DNA of 34,309 nucleotides from Chloracidobacterium sp. UBA6041 (GCA_002427845.1 DIYZ01000184.1:1-34309), one strand, 5' to 3'; shown: positions 23,978-33,694, counted from the first letter of the stretch. Notes: generated by a model from the letters alone, not told the origin. Numbers and translations are program-made.

Positions 23978-25516
23978 TTCATTCAGCGCCTGCGTAGAAT
24001 TCTGAGCGTGACAAACGAACGCGTAACACTAAAACAAATTGCAGCAGTAACCGGCGGAAAATTGACTGGCAACGAGGACGCTGTCGTAACCGACGTCACT
24101 CACGATTCGCGCCGTGCTGGTCCCGGTAGTTTGTTTGTGGCGGTCCGTGGTGGATTGTTTGATGCGCACAAGTTCGTCCCGCAGGTGATCGCAGAAGGCG
24201 CGGCCGGGGTTATTTCGGAGCTTGAGCCATCTACAGAATCACTCGCGAGATCTGAGACCGGGCCCTTTTCCTGGATTCAGGTCGAGGACGTAAGACGCGC
24301 AATGGCATTGGCCGCAGCCGCGGTCCACCATCATCCGTCACGCGAGTTACAACTCGTCGGCATCACCGGAACAAACGGCAAAACCACGACCGCCTATCTC
24401 GTAGCTTCGATTCCGGAAGCTGCCGGCGAGCCGGTGGCGATGACGGGCACAGTCGAGTATCGCCTTGGCCCAGAGCGGCGCAAGGCGGAACGCACCACGC
24501 CTGAAGCAACCGACATGCAGCGGATGTTGCGTCAGGCCGTGGAGATTGGTTGCAGAACGGCGGTGATGGAATGTTCTTCACAGGCGATGGATTTTCACCG
24601 CTGCGATGAGCTCGAATATGCGGTTGCGGTTTTCAGTAACCTCACGCGCGATCACCTGGACTATCACAAGACGATGGGGAACTACTGGTACGCCAAGCAG
24701 CGTTTGTTTGATGGCAGGTTGGGGTCGAGGCCGCGCGTGTCTGTCATCAACGTCGACGATCCTTATGGAGTGGAGCTTGCGGAGCGACTCGAAAAGGAAG
24801 GATTACGCGTCGCTCGTTACGCAGTTAGATCAGACGCGGACGTCACCGCGCGCGACGCGGAGTTTTCGCTTGAAGGCATGCGCTTCAAATTGAGCACGCC
24901 CGCGGGCGGACGCGAGTTTCATTCGCCTCTGGTTGGTCCGCCACACATCTACAACACGCTAGCCGCCGTCGCGAGCGGACTGGCCCTCGGCTACGAACTC
25001 GATGTCATCACACGCGCACTGGAAAAATGCGCCGGTGCGCCGGGCCGCTTCGAGCGCGTGCCGCATGATGGAGATTTTGCGGTGGTAGTCGATTATGCTC
25101 ACAGCGACGACGCGCTGCTCAACGTGTTGCGCACGGCTCGCGAGGTGACGAAGGGGAAAATTATTACTGTCTTCGGTTGCGGTGGAGATCGCGATGGATC
25201 GAAGCGAGCGCCGATGGGTGAAGCGGCGGGCACTTTGAGTGATGTAGTGATTCTGACCTCTGATAATCCGCGCACCGAAGACCCGGAAAAAATTCTCGCG
25301 GATGCGGAAGTAGGAATTCAGAAGACGGGCAAGCCTTACCGAAAAATCGCAGACCGGCGCGACGCGATTCACCAGGCGATATCGGAAGCGAGTAGTGATG
25401 ACCTGGTCTTGATAGCCGGGAAGGGACATGAAGACTATCAAATCATCGGCCGCGAAGTTTTCCACTTCGATGATAAAGAAGTTGCGCGCGAAGCGTTAGC
25501 AACCCGATCACGTTAG
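23972..25516 (+). CDS. murE: UDP-N-acetylmuramoyl-tripeptide synthetase, meso-DAP type
   Basis: 514 aa from GTG 23972; GTG 24008 is an equally possible start (502 aa) since neither has a clear ribosome-binding site and the first 12 codons overlap the D-aminoacylase remnant. Adds meso-diaminopimelate to UDP-MurNAc-L-Ala-D-Glu. The Mur-ligase layout is complete: N-terminal UDP-substrate domain, ATP loop GITGTNGKTTT (about 130-140), YAKQRLF with the lysine that is carbamylated, and DNPR (431-434), the signature for DAP rather than lysine. It stands outside any mur/fts cluster here, so it may be a second copy. Confidence 0.92.
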   Translation: MTFIQRLRRILSVTNERVTLKQIAAVTGGKLTGNEDAVVTDVTHDSRRAGPGSLFVAVRGGLFDAHKFVPQVIAEGAAGVISELEPSTESLARSETGPFSWIQVEDVRRAMALAAAAVHHHPSRELQLVGITGTNGKTTTAYLVASIPEAAGEPVAMTGTVEYRLGPERRKAERTTPEATDMQRMLRQAVEIGCRTAVMECSSQAMDFHRCDELEYAVAVFSNLTRDHLDYHKTMGNYWYAKQRLFDGRLGSRPRVSVINVDDPYGVELAERLEKEGLRVARYAVRSDADVTARDAEFSLEGMRFKLSTPAGGREFHSPLVGPPHIYNTLAAVASGLALGYELDVITRALEKCAGAPGRFERVPHDGDFAVVVDYAHSDDALLNVLRTAREVTKGKIITVFGCGGDRDGSKRAPMGEAAGTLSDVVILTSDNPRTEDPEKILADAEVGIQKTGKPYRKIADRRDAIHQAISEASSDDLVLIAGKGHEDYQIIGREVFHFDDKEVAREALATRSR

Positions 25517-25542
25517 CCTGGTGTTCTTTTTCATGTGAGGCA

Positions 25543-25574
25543 TCTCGCGAAAAAGCGAGCACGGCATGCCGTGC
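25543..25574. terminator. tandem palindromes between convergent genes
   Basis: CTCGC-GAAAAA-GCGAG (25543-25558) is followed directly by the perfect 16-bp palindrome GCACGGCATGCCGTGC (25559-25574). It lies between the ends of murE (plus) and the permease gene (minus), where a two-way terminator is expected. No long T-run. The second palindrome resembles a dispersed repeat. Confidence 0.45.
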
Positions 25575-25585
25575 CCCTACGAGTT

Positions 25586-27079
25586 TTAGTCTGCCTGCGG
25601 ATATCGTCGCGACCAAATCCAGTAAACCGGAAGACCGAGCGCAATCAAACCGACGCCGGCAATTGGGGGATTGCGCGCCAGCATTCCCAAACCTGAAAGC
25701 AAGTGTCCGTGCAGTATCAGCGCCGCGCCGTTCGCGGCGTCCTCGCGAACGCCCAGAAGAGTTGTACCAAGGATCAGTGCCGTAGCCAGCAGAAAAAGGA
25801 GTGGGACAACTGGATACCCCCAGGCGCGATAGGGACGCTCGGCGTTCGGCATTTTGCGGCGCAGTATGAACACGGCGGCGGTCACGAGTCCGTAAAAGAT
25901 CCACAGACCGAAGATCGCGTAATCGGTCAAAATGTCGAACGAAGATGAAAACGCGATGACCAGGATGCAAGCCCAAATGGCCTGGACAATGAGAGCACCG
26001 GTGGGAACGTGTGTGCGCGGTGAGACCCTGGACAAACTGCGCAGGAATAATCCATCTCGCGCCATCGCGTAGGGAACGCGCGCGCCTGTTAGAATCGACG
26101 TATGAAGAGTGCCGAAAGTTGACGAGAGCAAAGCGGCGACGATGAAGCTGACCGCGAGCGGACCAAGAAACTGTTTGGCAACTTCCGTCGCGACCGACGA
26201 CTTCGTCGAGATGCTCGCTATGTCAGTAGGCGAGAGCGCGTAAAAATAGGCAACGTTGGCGAGAAGATAAAGCGCCATGATCAGAATGGTCCCACCTATC
26301 AGCGCACGCGGAAGATTTCGTTCCGGATTTTGAACTTCTCCCGCAACCAGCGTTACGTTATTCCATCCGTCGTAGGCCCATAAAGCGCCGAGCATGGCCG
26401 CGATGAAGCCGCCAAAGCCAAATCGCGCGGCAGCGCTGACCCCTTCGCAGGCGCCGCCGACATTAGCCATCAACAGGTGTGACCAGTCAGCGCTACGAGC
26501 AAACAGAAAGGCGCCAATGCCGACAAATAAGACAAGCGCAATTTTGATTCCTGATAAAACTGTCGCTACGCCGCCGCTAACCTTGACGGCAAGACAGTTA
26601 ATTCCTGTGACGATCAGGATCGACAGCAAAGCCACAACCTGTAGTTTTCCGAACGGTACCGGATGGCCCAACACCGTTGTCGAAAAGAAATCGCCGGCCA
26701 GCGCTCCGCCAATCATGATGTTGAGAAACAGGGCGAATTGAACACCGAGGGCGGCCTGAGAGCCGGCCTTGCCGATGAAAAACGACATCCAGCCGAACAG
26801 AAAACCCCACGGTCGACCGTATGCCTCGCGCATGAAGACGTACTCGCCACCAGCCTTCGGCATCATTGCCGCCAGCTCCGCATAACTTAAAGCGCCCGCC
26901 AGCGACAGCAATCCGGCAACGACGTACACCAGCAGCACCATCTTCGGAGTGCCGACGTTGCACGTCATGACGCGCGCTTTAAGAAAGACCCCAGTGCCGA
27001 TGACGTTGCCAACGACAATTGAGATTGCCGCAATCAGCGATAATCCGCGAACGAGCTGAGTTTTGTTGACCGGTTGCAT
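25586..27079 (-). CDS. APC-superfamily amino acid permease
   Basis: 497 aa with about 12 hydrophobic segments. It begins RGLSLIAAISIVVGNVIGTG, the substrate-binding unwound first helix (GxGVF) of APC/LAT-type transporters, continues with SYAELAAMMPKAGGEYVF, and has the YDGWNNVT block typical of LAT-like exchangers. It imports or exchanges amino acids across the inner membrane; specificity is not readable. It follows the amine oxidase gene by 138 nt on the same strand and probably supplies that pathway. Confidence 0.9.
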   Translation of the reverse strand: MQPVNKTQLVRGLSLIAAISIVVGNVIGTGVFLKARVMTCNVGTPKMVLLVYVVAGLLSLAGALSYAELAAMMPKAGGEYVFMREAYGRPWGFLFGWMSFFIGKAGSQAALGVQFALFLNIMIGGALAGDFFSTTVLGHPVPFGKLQVVALLSILIVTGINCLAVKVSGGVATVLSGIKIALVLFVGIGAFLFARSADWSHLLMANVGGACEGVSAAARFGFGGFIAAMLGALWAYDGWNNVTLVAGEVQNPERNLPRALIGGTILIMALYLLANVAYFYALSPTDIASISTKSSVATEVAKQFLGPLAVSFIVAALLSSTFGTLHTSILTGARVPYAMARDGLFLRSLSRVSPRTHVPTGALIVQAIWACILVIAFSSSFDILTDYAIFGLWIFYGLVTAAVFILRRKMPNAERPYRAWGYPVVPLLFLLATALILGTTLLGVREDAANGAALILHGHLLSGLGMLARNPPIAGVGLIALGLPVYWIWSRRYPQAD

Positions 27080-27217
27080 GTTCCTATCGGGCGAACCAAT
27101 TCATTACTGGCGCCAATAGCAGGCAAATCAAAAGTATTAGGTTAGGTAACCGATATGTGATGGGGCTGTGGAGTTGAAACAAAAGCCTGACCCGCTGGTT
27201 CTCGTTTGCGGTTCGGT

Positions 27218-28624
27218 TCATGCTGCGCGCCTGGCTCGGCTTTTACCTGTGAGCGCGCCGGCAGCCGCTTCCCCGGTTACCACCGCTCCTTCCATGAAGC
27301 CTTGCCAATCCGCCAGATGCTCTCCCACAAAGAGCACCTTCCCATGCGGTTGTTGCAGAATTGGCCGCAGCTTAAACCATTGCCCCGGCCGATAAAAAGC
27401 ATAAGCGCCTTGTGTGTAAACATCGCGCTGCCAGGCAACGGATTGAATATTGAGCGCAAACTTCGGCGCGTGCTCATTAAGAGGCAGAAGATCCTGCGTG
27501 ATGATCTCGCTACGTCTCTGAGCATTCTGCGCCGCAAGCACATCGGCCTTTTCGCCAATAGCGTAACTGCAAAGGATGCCCTGCTTTCCTGGCTGAGTTT
27601 TCGTGCTGTGAAAATAGTAGTGCGAGGTGACATCACTAACGAGAGAGAAATCTTCCGCGCCCCAAAAGCGCTCGCGAAACAGAACACAGTTTTTTATGAT
27701 GCGCGCGTACTGAAGCTTATCGGCGGCGGCGCTCTGCGCAGCCGGAAGCGGCGGATCGAATTTGATCTTATCCAGGGTGCGTGCCGGCACGGTACAGATA
27801 CAGGCATCAGCAACAAAATTTCTGCCGCCGGCTGTCACGGTTATTCTGCCTCCTCTTTGCTTGATGTTTGCCACGGGCATACCTGTATGAATCGAGTCGT
27901 TGCCAATTCTGCCAGACAGCGCGTTTACCAGTCGCGAGTTACCGCCCTCCATCTTGTAGTCCATCTCATTGGCCGGGCTGGACTCGAAATACTCTGCCGC
28001 GGCCGCGTAAGCGGAAACCATCCGGATCGTCTCGCCGAAATCTGTGCTGTCTTGCAGATCACGCAGCAACAGGTCGTCTTCCGTGAAGCCTATCTCTTCC
28101 AACCAGGTCCACCAGTCATACTGATCCAACCGAAGTCGCTCTCTTGGTCCATAGGTGTGGTAAGTTTTTCTGAACTTCTCAAAAGCGGCTTTCGCCTGCG
28201 GCGAAAAATCCCATTGGCCAGGGCGCTTGACTACGCCGTCACGCATAAGCGAGGCTTCAAATCGATGGTCCTTTAGCGTGATTCCGAAATCGTGACAGAG
28301 GGCTTTCATGCGCTCGTGACTGTCGCCCACCCATTCGCCGCCAAGTTCGCAAATCAGCTCAGGATTCTCCTTAAAACCGAAAGAAAACACCCGACCACCA
28401 ATGCGCTCTCTGGCTTCAAGAACAGTCACGTCCCAGCGGGCTTGCTTCAGGACGTGTGCCGCAGCCAGGCCTGAAAGACCGGCACCAATGACGATGCATG
28501 AATACGCGTGGCGTTGAACATAAGGACTAAAAACCAGCGGTGCTCCGACCGCGGCAACTCCCGCCGTTTTCAGAAATTCGCGGCGCGTCGGCGTCCGCGT
28601 TTCCGTCGGCCGCGTGTTTACCAT
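27218..28624 (-). CDS. Tat-exported flavin monoamine oxidase family protein
   Basis: 468 aa. A twin-arginine signal (TRREFLKTAGVAAVGAP, about residues 12-28) is followed by the FAD-binding fold VIGAGLSGLAAAHVL (about 45-60), LEARERIGGRVFS, and a C-terminal flavin motif (LFVGEHLADWQGFMEGAV). The family oxidises amines to aldehydes with release of ammonia and H2O2. The ATG overlaps the decarboxylase stop (ATGGTAA), so the two are translated together. An exported oxidase behind a cytosolic decarboxylase implies the amine is handled in the periplasm. The substrate is unknown. Confidence 0.9.
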   Translation of the reverse strand: MVNTRPTETRTPTRREFLKTAGVAAVGAPLVFSPYVQRHAYSCIVIGAGLSGLAAAHVLKQARWDVTVLEARERIGGRVFSFGFKENPELICELGGEWVGDSHERMKALCHDFGITLKDHRFEASLMRDGVVKRPGQWDFSPQAKAAFEKFRKTYHTYGPRERLRLDQYDWWTWLEEIGFTEDDLLLRDLQDSTDFGETIRMVSAYAAAAEYFESSPANEMDYKMEGGNSRLVNALSGRIGNDSIHTGMPVANIKQRGGRITVTAGGRNFVADACICTVPARTLDKIKFDPPLPAAQSAAADKLQYARIIKNCVLFRERFWGAEDFSLVSDVTSHYYFHSTKTQPGKQGILCSYAIGEKADVLAAQNAQRRSEIITQDLLPLNEHAPKFALNIQSVAWQRDVYTQGAYAFYRPGQWFKLRPILQQPHGKVLFVGEHLADWQGFMEGAVVTGEAAAGALTGKSRARRAA

Positions 28625-30057
28625 AGGTCGTCCCTCAGCAGGTCTTCGTAAGTGTCGCGTTTGCGGATCAGATCCGCTTTACCGTCTTCCCGGATCATTA
28701 CTGCCGCGGGTAGTGGCCGGCCGTTGTAATGAAACATTTGCGCCAGCGAATACGCGCCGCAGTTGAGCAGCGCTAAAACTTCGCCCGGCTGCACATTCGC
28801 CGGGAGTTTCCGGTAATCAGGCAAACGACCGCAGCGCTCGATATCGAAATAGACATCACCGGAATCGCACAGTGGTCCAGCAACCTTGTAACTACTCTCA
28901 TGCGGTTCACCGGCGCGCGTTGCCGAGATGGTGTGGTAATACCACTTGTAATTGTTCATCGAGAGCATGATGTTGTAGCCGGCATCCGTCAGCAACCAGA
29001 CGTCTCCCGTTTCCGGCCGCTGTTTCATGTTCAAAACAGTCGTGAGCACCTGGCCCGCGTCCGCAATCACGCTACGCCCCGGCTCGAGCAGGATGGCCGT
29101 CTTATCGAGCAGATGTTCCGCTTCCGCCGCGCGAGCTGATTCGCGCGCGACGCGTAACGCTTCCGCAAGAACGACCGCAGGTTCGAGATCCGCGCCGAGC
29201 ATGTCGCGTTCATGTTTCGGAAGCTGATCAGCCTGCGAGCGATCGCGAAGATAGTTCACCGGTATACCACCGCCAAGATTGATGTGCTCGAGCGTGTGGC
29301 CCGTCTCCCGGTGAATTGCCATGAGGTGTTCCCACATGCTGCGAAACGCTTCTGCGAAAGGCTCGACGTCCGGCGTTTGCGAGCCGACGTGTATATGAAT
29401 GCCGCAAACATGTATTAGTTCGGGGTGTTGTAGACTTCGTCGAAAAGCCTCCAGCACTTCGGATGACGAGATGCCAAACTTCGAAGTCAGCAAAGCCGTT
29501 TGCAAACCCAAATGCGAACGAGTGCCGATTTCGGGAACGAGTCGCAAGGCAATGCGCGCCGGTTTGGCCACCTGACCAGTGGACGCCGCCACTCGTTTTA
29601 CCGCTTCCTCAACCAATCCGATCTCGTAAATGGAATCGACATTGATGGCATAGATACCGGCGCTGACGGCGTCATCCAGTTCGCCGGCACTCTTGCTCGT
29701 GCCATTGAATATGATTTGATCGGGCCGAAAACCGATGCGCAAAGCCTTGAAGAGTTCGCCGCCACTATTTACCTCGACGTCAATGCCCGACTCGAGCACC
29801 GTGCGGAGCACAGCCATATTCGAATTTGCTTTTGAGGCATAGAAAAACCGTATCGAGTGCTCGACCGATGCAGCAGCCGATTTGAGCCGCTTGATGTTGG
29901 ACCTAATGCGCGGCTCGGAAAAAACAAAAAGCGGCGAATCGTATTTACGAACCAGCTCGAGCGCATCGGCGCCGTTGATATTCAGGTGGCCATCGTGCAC
30001 CTCAAGGTAGTCGGGAATGGCCCAGGCGGGAGTTGCAGTTGCTAACGTTGAAGACAT
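28618..30057 (-). CDS. PLP-dependent decarboxylase, diaminopimelate decarboxylase-like (alanine-racemase fold)
   Basis: 479 aa. PLP lysine Lys76 in YASKANSN. IHIHVGSQ, NLGGGIPVNYL and EPGRSVIADAG bind the cofactor phosphate. CDSGDVYF holds the cysteine that acts in LysA-type enzymes, and GAYSLAQMFHYNGRPLPA is the LysA-like C-terminus. It could be the lysine-pathway LysA or a relative acting on ornithine, lysine or another amino acid. It is about 50 residues longer than typical LysA, mostly at the N-terminus. Co-translation with an amine oxidase and a nearby permease favours a catabolic or specialised role. Confidence 0.85.
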   Translation of the reverse strand: MSSTLATATPAWAIPDYLEVHDGHLNINGADALELVRKYDSPLFVFSEPRIRSNIKRLKSAAASVEHSIRFFYASKANSNMAVLRTVLESGIDVEVNSGGELFKALRIGFRPDQIIFNGTSKSAGELDDAVSAGIYAINVDSIYEIGLVEEAVKRVAASTGQVAKPARIALRLVPEIGTRSHLGLQTALLTSKFGISSSEVLEAFRRSLQHPELIHVCGIHIHVGSQTPDVEPFAEAFRSMWEHLMAIHRETGHTLEHINLGGGIPVNYLRDRSQADQLPKHERDMLGADLEPAVVLAEALRVARESARAAEAEHLLDKTAILLEPGRSVIADAGQVLTTVLNMKQRPETGDVWLLTDAGYNIMLSMNNYKWYYHTISATRAGEPHESSYKVAGPLCDSGDVYFDIERCGRLPDYRKLPANVQPGEVLALLNCGAYSLAQMFHYNGRPLPAAVMIREDGKADLIRKRDTYEDLLRDDLW

Positions 30058-30222
30058 GTTCCTAAATTTCTCGGCAGACCTAAGATGTTACTAATGAATT
30101 CGAGCGAAGATAGACCGGTGTAAAGGTTCGGTCAAGTTTTGGCTGTTGATTCACGTCTGGCGATAGCCAACAGCTGCGTTAAGAGCGCGACGTTTACAGA
30201 AGTGCCGCATTATCATGTTAAG

Positions 30223-30327
30223 GCAGCGGTGATTAGCCGCGATCGCAACCAATCACCGCTGCCATTAAGAAGCGATTCAATCTATAAATATGATGCGCCT
30301 GGGACCTTCGGCCGCGTACTCCCAGGC
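30223..30327. repeat. two intergenic hairpins
   Basis: GCAGCGGTGATT and AATCACCGCTGC (30223-30262) are a perfect 12-bp stem around a 16-nt loop holding GCGATCGC. GCCTGGGA and TCCCAGGC (30297-30327) form a second 8-bp stem. The 356-bp gap 30058-30413 contains no gene and should hold the decarboxylase promoter. Confidence 0.75.
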
Positions 30328-30413
30328 TTGGCACGATTCCCTGGCAGACGGCGTCGTTCTCTTGCCTCGGGCCCACTCACGAATCGAATCTGACGTCCGC
30401 CAATCGCCCCGAC

Positions 30414-31639
30414 CTATTGGAGAGTGAAACCAATCAGCGGATTTCCGTAGAAACCGTCGGTCTTAGCGGCAGCCGCATTCCACTTATCCACAGTGCCCAT
30501 CACTTTCACGGGAAGAATCACTTTGTCCGTGCTGATCTTGTTTTGTTTGGCGAGGCCATTGTCGGTGAACTCTCCGTTGGCGATCGTAAACTTAGTTTCG
30601 CGCACCTGGTCACCTTTGTAGAAAACTTTGACCGTGTACTCGCCCGGCGATTGATTAATGTAGATTTTGTTTCTATTAGATGTTTGGTTTCTCGCCTCTG
30701 GACCCGTTAGGAAGAGAAGCTTGTTGTACCATTTGAACTCGAATTGATTCCACATGAGCGCCGGATTATTCCCCGCGTTTTTCGGAAAACGACGTTCAGC
30801 AGAACTCACATTCCGCCGTCATCAGTCGTGGCGAGCTGCTGTCCGTTATGGTAAATGCGGGCTTCGAGGTCTTCGGATTTGACACCGCCTTTGAACCACA
30901 TCCGAATCAGAGGTGTCGCTGCTCCTAACGACCAATCCTCAAGGTCGGCGTAGCCGATGGGCAGGTTCCAGTCCTGATCGACGTAGAAGTCAACTAAGTT
31001 TCTGTAACGCGCGTCGGTGTTGTCGGGTTTGTATTTGATGACTTTGAACTTGCCCTGAAGCGCGACTTCGTTATTCTTCATGTTAGTGATCTTCAAACCA
31101 AACGTTCCGGGCGTAACGATGGCTTTACCCTGGTCCTTGTCACTCACAAATTCACTCTCGATCAGATAGGGTGTTCCTGTGCCCTTCTGCTCTAAGGTTT
31201 CGCTGTACCAGGGCGAGCCGTCGGGCATGAAGTATTCAGCTTTGTAACGCAGGCGGCTGGATCCGCCGTAGTCCACGTTAAACTTTATGTGCGGCAGCCA
31301 ACTCGTGTAGTTGCTCTCCTTCGGCATCTTCCAGTAGTAGTCCTGAGTGTCAGTCCTGATTTCGAGAGTCTCCGCCAGAAACAGAGGCGTATCCGTCGGC
31401 TCCGGCTTTCTCGCGTAGACCTCGCTGTTAGTCGCTGCGGACATTGTGGTGTTACGACTCTCCGGCTGCGAGCTGCTATCCGACGTTGGCTGTGTGGGCT
31501 CAGTCGGAGTTGGTTGCGGTTTCGGCTGGCTGGGTTTCGGAATCTTCGGTAGCTTCGGGAATTGCGCCGAGGCTGTTTGAAGGCCACAAGCCGTGACGAT
31601 TAAGAACACAAAAGTTAGCAATGAAAATGTTTTCCTCAT
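30414..31639 (-). pseudogene. secreted protein split by a one-base frameshift
   Basis: The upstream part starts at ATG 31639 behind AAGGAGG and runs to TGA at 30806. The rest continues in another frame to 30414. Joining ATTDDGG to NVSSAERRF by adding one base near 30810 gives one protein of about 405 aa. The N-terminus is a signal peptide (MRKTFSLLTFVFLIVTACG), with both a lipobox-like VTAC and a TASA-Q cleavage site. A Pro-rich linker (PKLPKIPKPSQP) and beta-rich sequence follow. Family not recognised. It is either a real frameshift mutation or a sequencing or assembly error. Confidence 0.75.
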
Positions 31640-31685
31640 ATTCCTCCTTTTCGTGGTCTCCACGAGATGTGCCAGGGATCACTAT

Positions 31686-32201
31686 TTATGGACGTCCGCC
31701 GTTAATCTTTCTTAACACTTCGCGAATCTGTTTGTAATGACGCTTTTCGTGGTAGCCCACAAACGACACAGTAGCGACGCCGTCGATGTCGCCTAAGAAG
31801 GGGTGCTTGAAGATAAGTTGTCGAAAGCGATCTTCTCCATGGGTCGCGCAAAGCGTTTTCAGGGCCGCGCGGGAGCGGTTGAAGTTAGCGATGACGACAT
31901 CCTTTGGTGGGGCGTCGAGTGGCTTCACCGCCTGAGGCGCTTTTACGCGAATGAGCCGCGAAGAAACGATAGCAGTCGGTATCAGCCTGCGAAATAACCC
32001 AATTCGCTGCGGCGCGCGCGCGACGGCGCCTGCGAGATCCTTGATGACGCGTTCTTCGACAAGACAAAGATGGTGAATTACTTCGGCCACACTCCATTCG
32101 TCTTTTGAGGGTCGCTGGGAGAAGACGTTTGGATCAAGCGGAGTGACAGTCTCCATCACTTTTTGATGGGCTGAGTCCAATCGCTTCAAAGCTTTTTTCA
32201 T
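31686..32201 (-). CDS. DinB-superfamily protein
   Basis: 171 aa, a four-helix-bundle protein. WSVAEVIHHLCLVEE (about residues 36-50) with its His pair and VGYHEKRHYKQIREVL near the C-terminus carry the three histidines that bind a divalent metal in DinB/YfiT-type proteins. Members include thiol-transferases and many of unknown activity; nothing here defines the reaction. No signal peptide. It is followed by the frameshifted secreted protein on the same strand. Confidence 0.85.
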   Translation of the reverse strand: MKKALKRLDSAHQKVMETVTPLDPNVFSQRPSKDEWSVAEVIHHLCLVEERVIKDLAGAVARAPQRIGLFRRLIPTAIVSSRLIRVKAPQAVKPLDAPPKDVVIANFNRSRAALKTLCATHGEDRFRQLIFKHPFLGDIDGVATVSFVGYHEKRHYKQIREVLRKINGGRP

Positions 32202-32255
32202 GATATCGAAAAGGTGGCGAAAACTAAGATGCGCAATTCCCGCACTGAGCGCTGT

Positions 32256-33269
32256 CTACCGCTCCGGGCGAACGAAATTGTATGTGATGACCCCGTTTAC
32301 TTTCACTGGCTCGCCCATCAAGAAAGTCGGCTGGAATTTTGCCTGACGCGCGGCAGCCACAGCGGCCGCCTGCAAAAGCGGGTGTCCGGAGATGGCACGA
32401 GCGCTGATCACGTTGCCTTGCTCGTCAACGATCACCTGGACAACTACCGTTCCCGAGGCCCTGGCTTGTGCGGCTGCGGGTGGAAAGACCGGCTGTGGCA
32501 AGCTGGTGGCTTTGTTATTTAGCACGCCACCTGAGATCGGGGCTCGCTCTCCGGTCTGGGGACCAGCGCGATCCGGTTCGTCGGGTTTCGTCTCATCGAT
32601 CGGAGTGACGCTGCCTTCTGACGGCACATCAGCCGGCACAGATCTATTTGCCGGCGGCGCGGTTGCCGGATTCTGAGAAGCCACTATCGTCGGAGTTTCC
32701 GCCACCTTTTCCGGAAGAATGAATGAACCCAGAAACTGCTGCTGCCAAGCGTCTTCCTTTTTTGTATTCAAGTAGACGATCGCGTAAAAACGTTTCCTCG
32801 TGGCATAGACCTGTGCGGTCCCGGACAGGTCGGCGACAGTCAGGCGGTATTCGCGTCCCGCGTTTCCTTGCAATGTTTTCTCGCCGACGAGCGTGAGTTT
32901 GGCGATTGCATCTTTGCGAACTCTTGCCGGGAACAGGTCCTTGAAGGCATCCACGTAGGAGTTGACCCTTTGCATCTCTGAATACATCGCCGGATTTGAT
33001 TTGATGCCGCTCATGGAAACGACCGCGAAGATGGGTCCACCAGTCGGATTGGAAAGGTAGACACGCATATTCAACCCCATTTTGTGATAAGTCTCTTTGC
33101 CCGATGCCAACGTGGAGCCCCTGGGGATGAACACGGAAAACTCTTCGCCTTCCGGCGTCAGCGTTTCCCAATCTGAAGGCTTCAGCGATGACTGGGCTGC
33201 CGCGACCAAGGTCAATAATGAGGTGAGTACGACAACGACGTGTGGGAGTTTGAAACGAAATGAATGCAT
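32256..33269 (-). CDS. secreted TonB C-terminal domain protein
   Basis: 337 aa. A hydrophobic N-terminal segment (VVVVLTSLLTLVAAAQS) acts as signal peptide or anchor. Next comes a domain of about 170 residues of unknown type, then a Pro/Ala-rich linker (about 195-255), then a TonB_C domain (PVFPPAAAQARASGTVVVQV...GEPVKVNGVITYNF). TonB domains contact TonB boxes of outer-membrane receptors. The order differs from classic TonB, which has the linker right after the membrane anchor. Such proteins are frequent in Acidobacteriota. Confidence 0.85.
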   Translation of the reverse strand: MHSFRFKLPHVVVVLTSLLTLVAAAQSSLKPSDWETLTPEGEEFSVFIPRGSTLASGKETYHKMGLNMRVYLSNPTGGPIFAVVSMSGIKSNPAMYSEMQRVNSYVDAFKDLFPARVRKDAIAKLTLVGEKTLQGNAGREYRLTVADLSGTAQVYATRKRFYAIVYLNTKKEDAWQQQFLGSFILPEKVAETPTIVASQNPATAPPANRSVPADVPSEGSVTPIDETKPDEPDRAGPQTGERAPISGGVLNNKATSLPQPVFPPAAAQARASGTVVVQVIVDEQGNVISARAISGHPLLQAAAVAAARQAKFQPTFLMGEPVKVNGVITYNFVRPER

Positions 33270-33412
33270 GTCTCTGTGCTCCTTTGAAAAACTTTTTCCG
33301 CGCTGGCTTGCCCAACCAATAGGCTAACTATAACACCAGATAATTTATGGCTGAAGGACGCGGAACCAGGGTAGATGCATTTCCGACACATCCAACTTCA
33401 CGCCACTCATTA

Positions 33413-33694
33413 CAGAACCGCTCGCGGTAGCGAGCGGATGCCACGCTCATTGTCCGATACGCGACTCTTACGGAACCGCTCGGGATAGCGAGCGGTTCTG
33501 TATTCGACCTGACTGATGAAACAACAATCCAGTTGAGTCTGGCATCCGCTCGCTACCGCGAGCGGTTCTGTAAAAGCAGCGCGTTGAGCATTGCAGCCGG
33601 TCGCTGCCGTGAGCGGTTCTTGTATCGACATGACCGATGAAACAAGAATGCAGTTGCGTCTGGCATCCACTCGCTACCGCGAGCGGTTCTGTAA
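33413..33694. repeat. array of five REP-like palindromes with an 83-bp direct duplication
   Basis: Hairpins of the type AACCGCTCGCGGTAGCGAGCGG occur at about 33413, 33471, 33545, 33596 and 33666, in alternating orientation. The stretches 33491-33573 and 33612-33694 are about 90 percent identical direct copies with a period of 121 bp, each holding ATGAAACAA and GTCTGGCATCC before the hairpin. No protein-coding function; open frames across it are repeat translations. The related copy at 1-24 lies at the other window edge. Confidence 0.9.

Noticed and set aside
33413..33694. CRISPR-like array
   Set aside because: The repeats are hairpins of varying spacing and orientation, the between-repeat sequences are themselves duplicated, and no cas genes are present. 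It fits a REP array.
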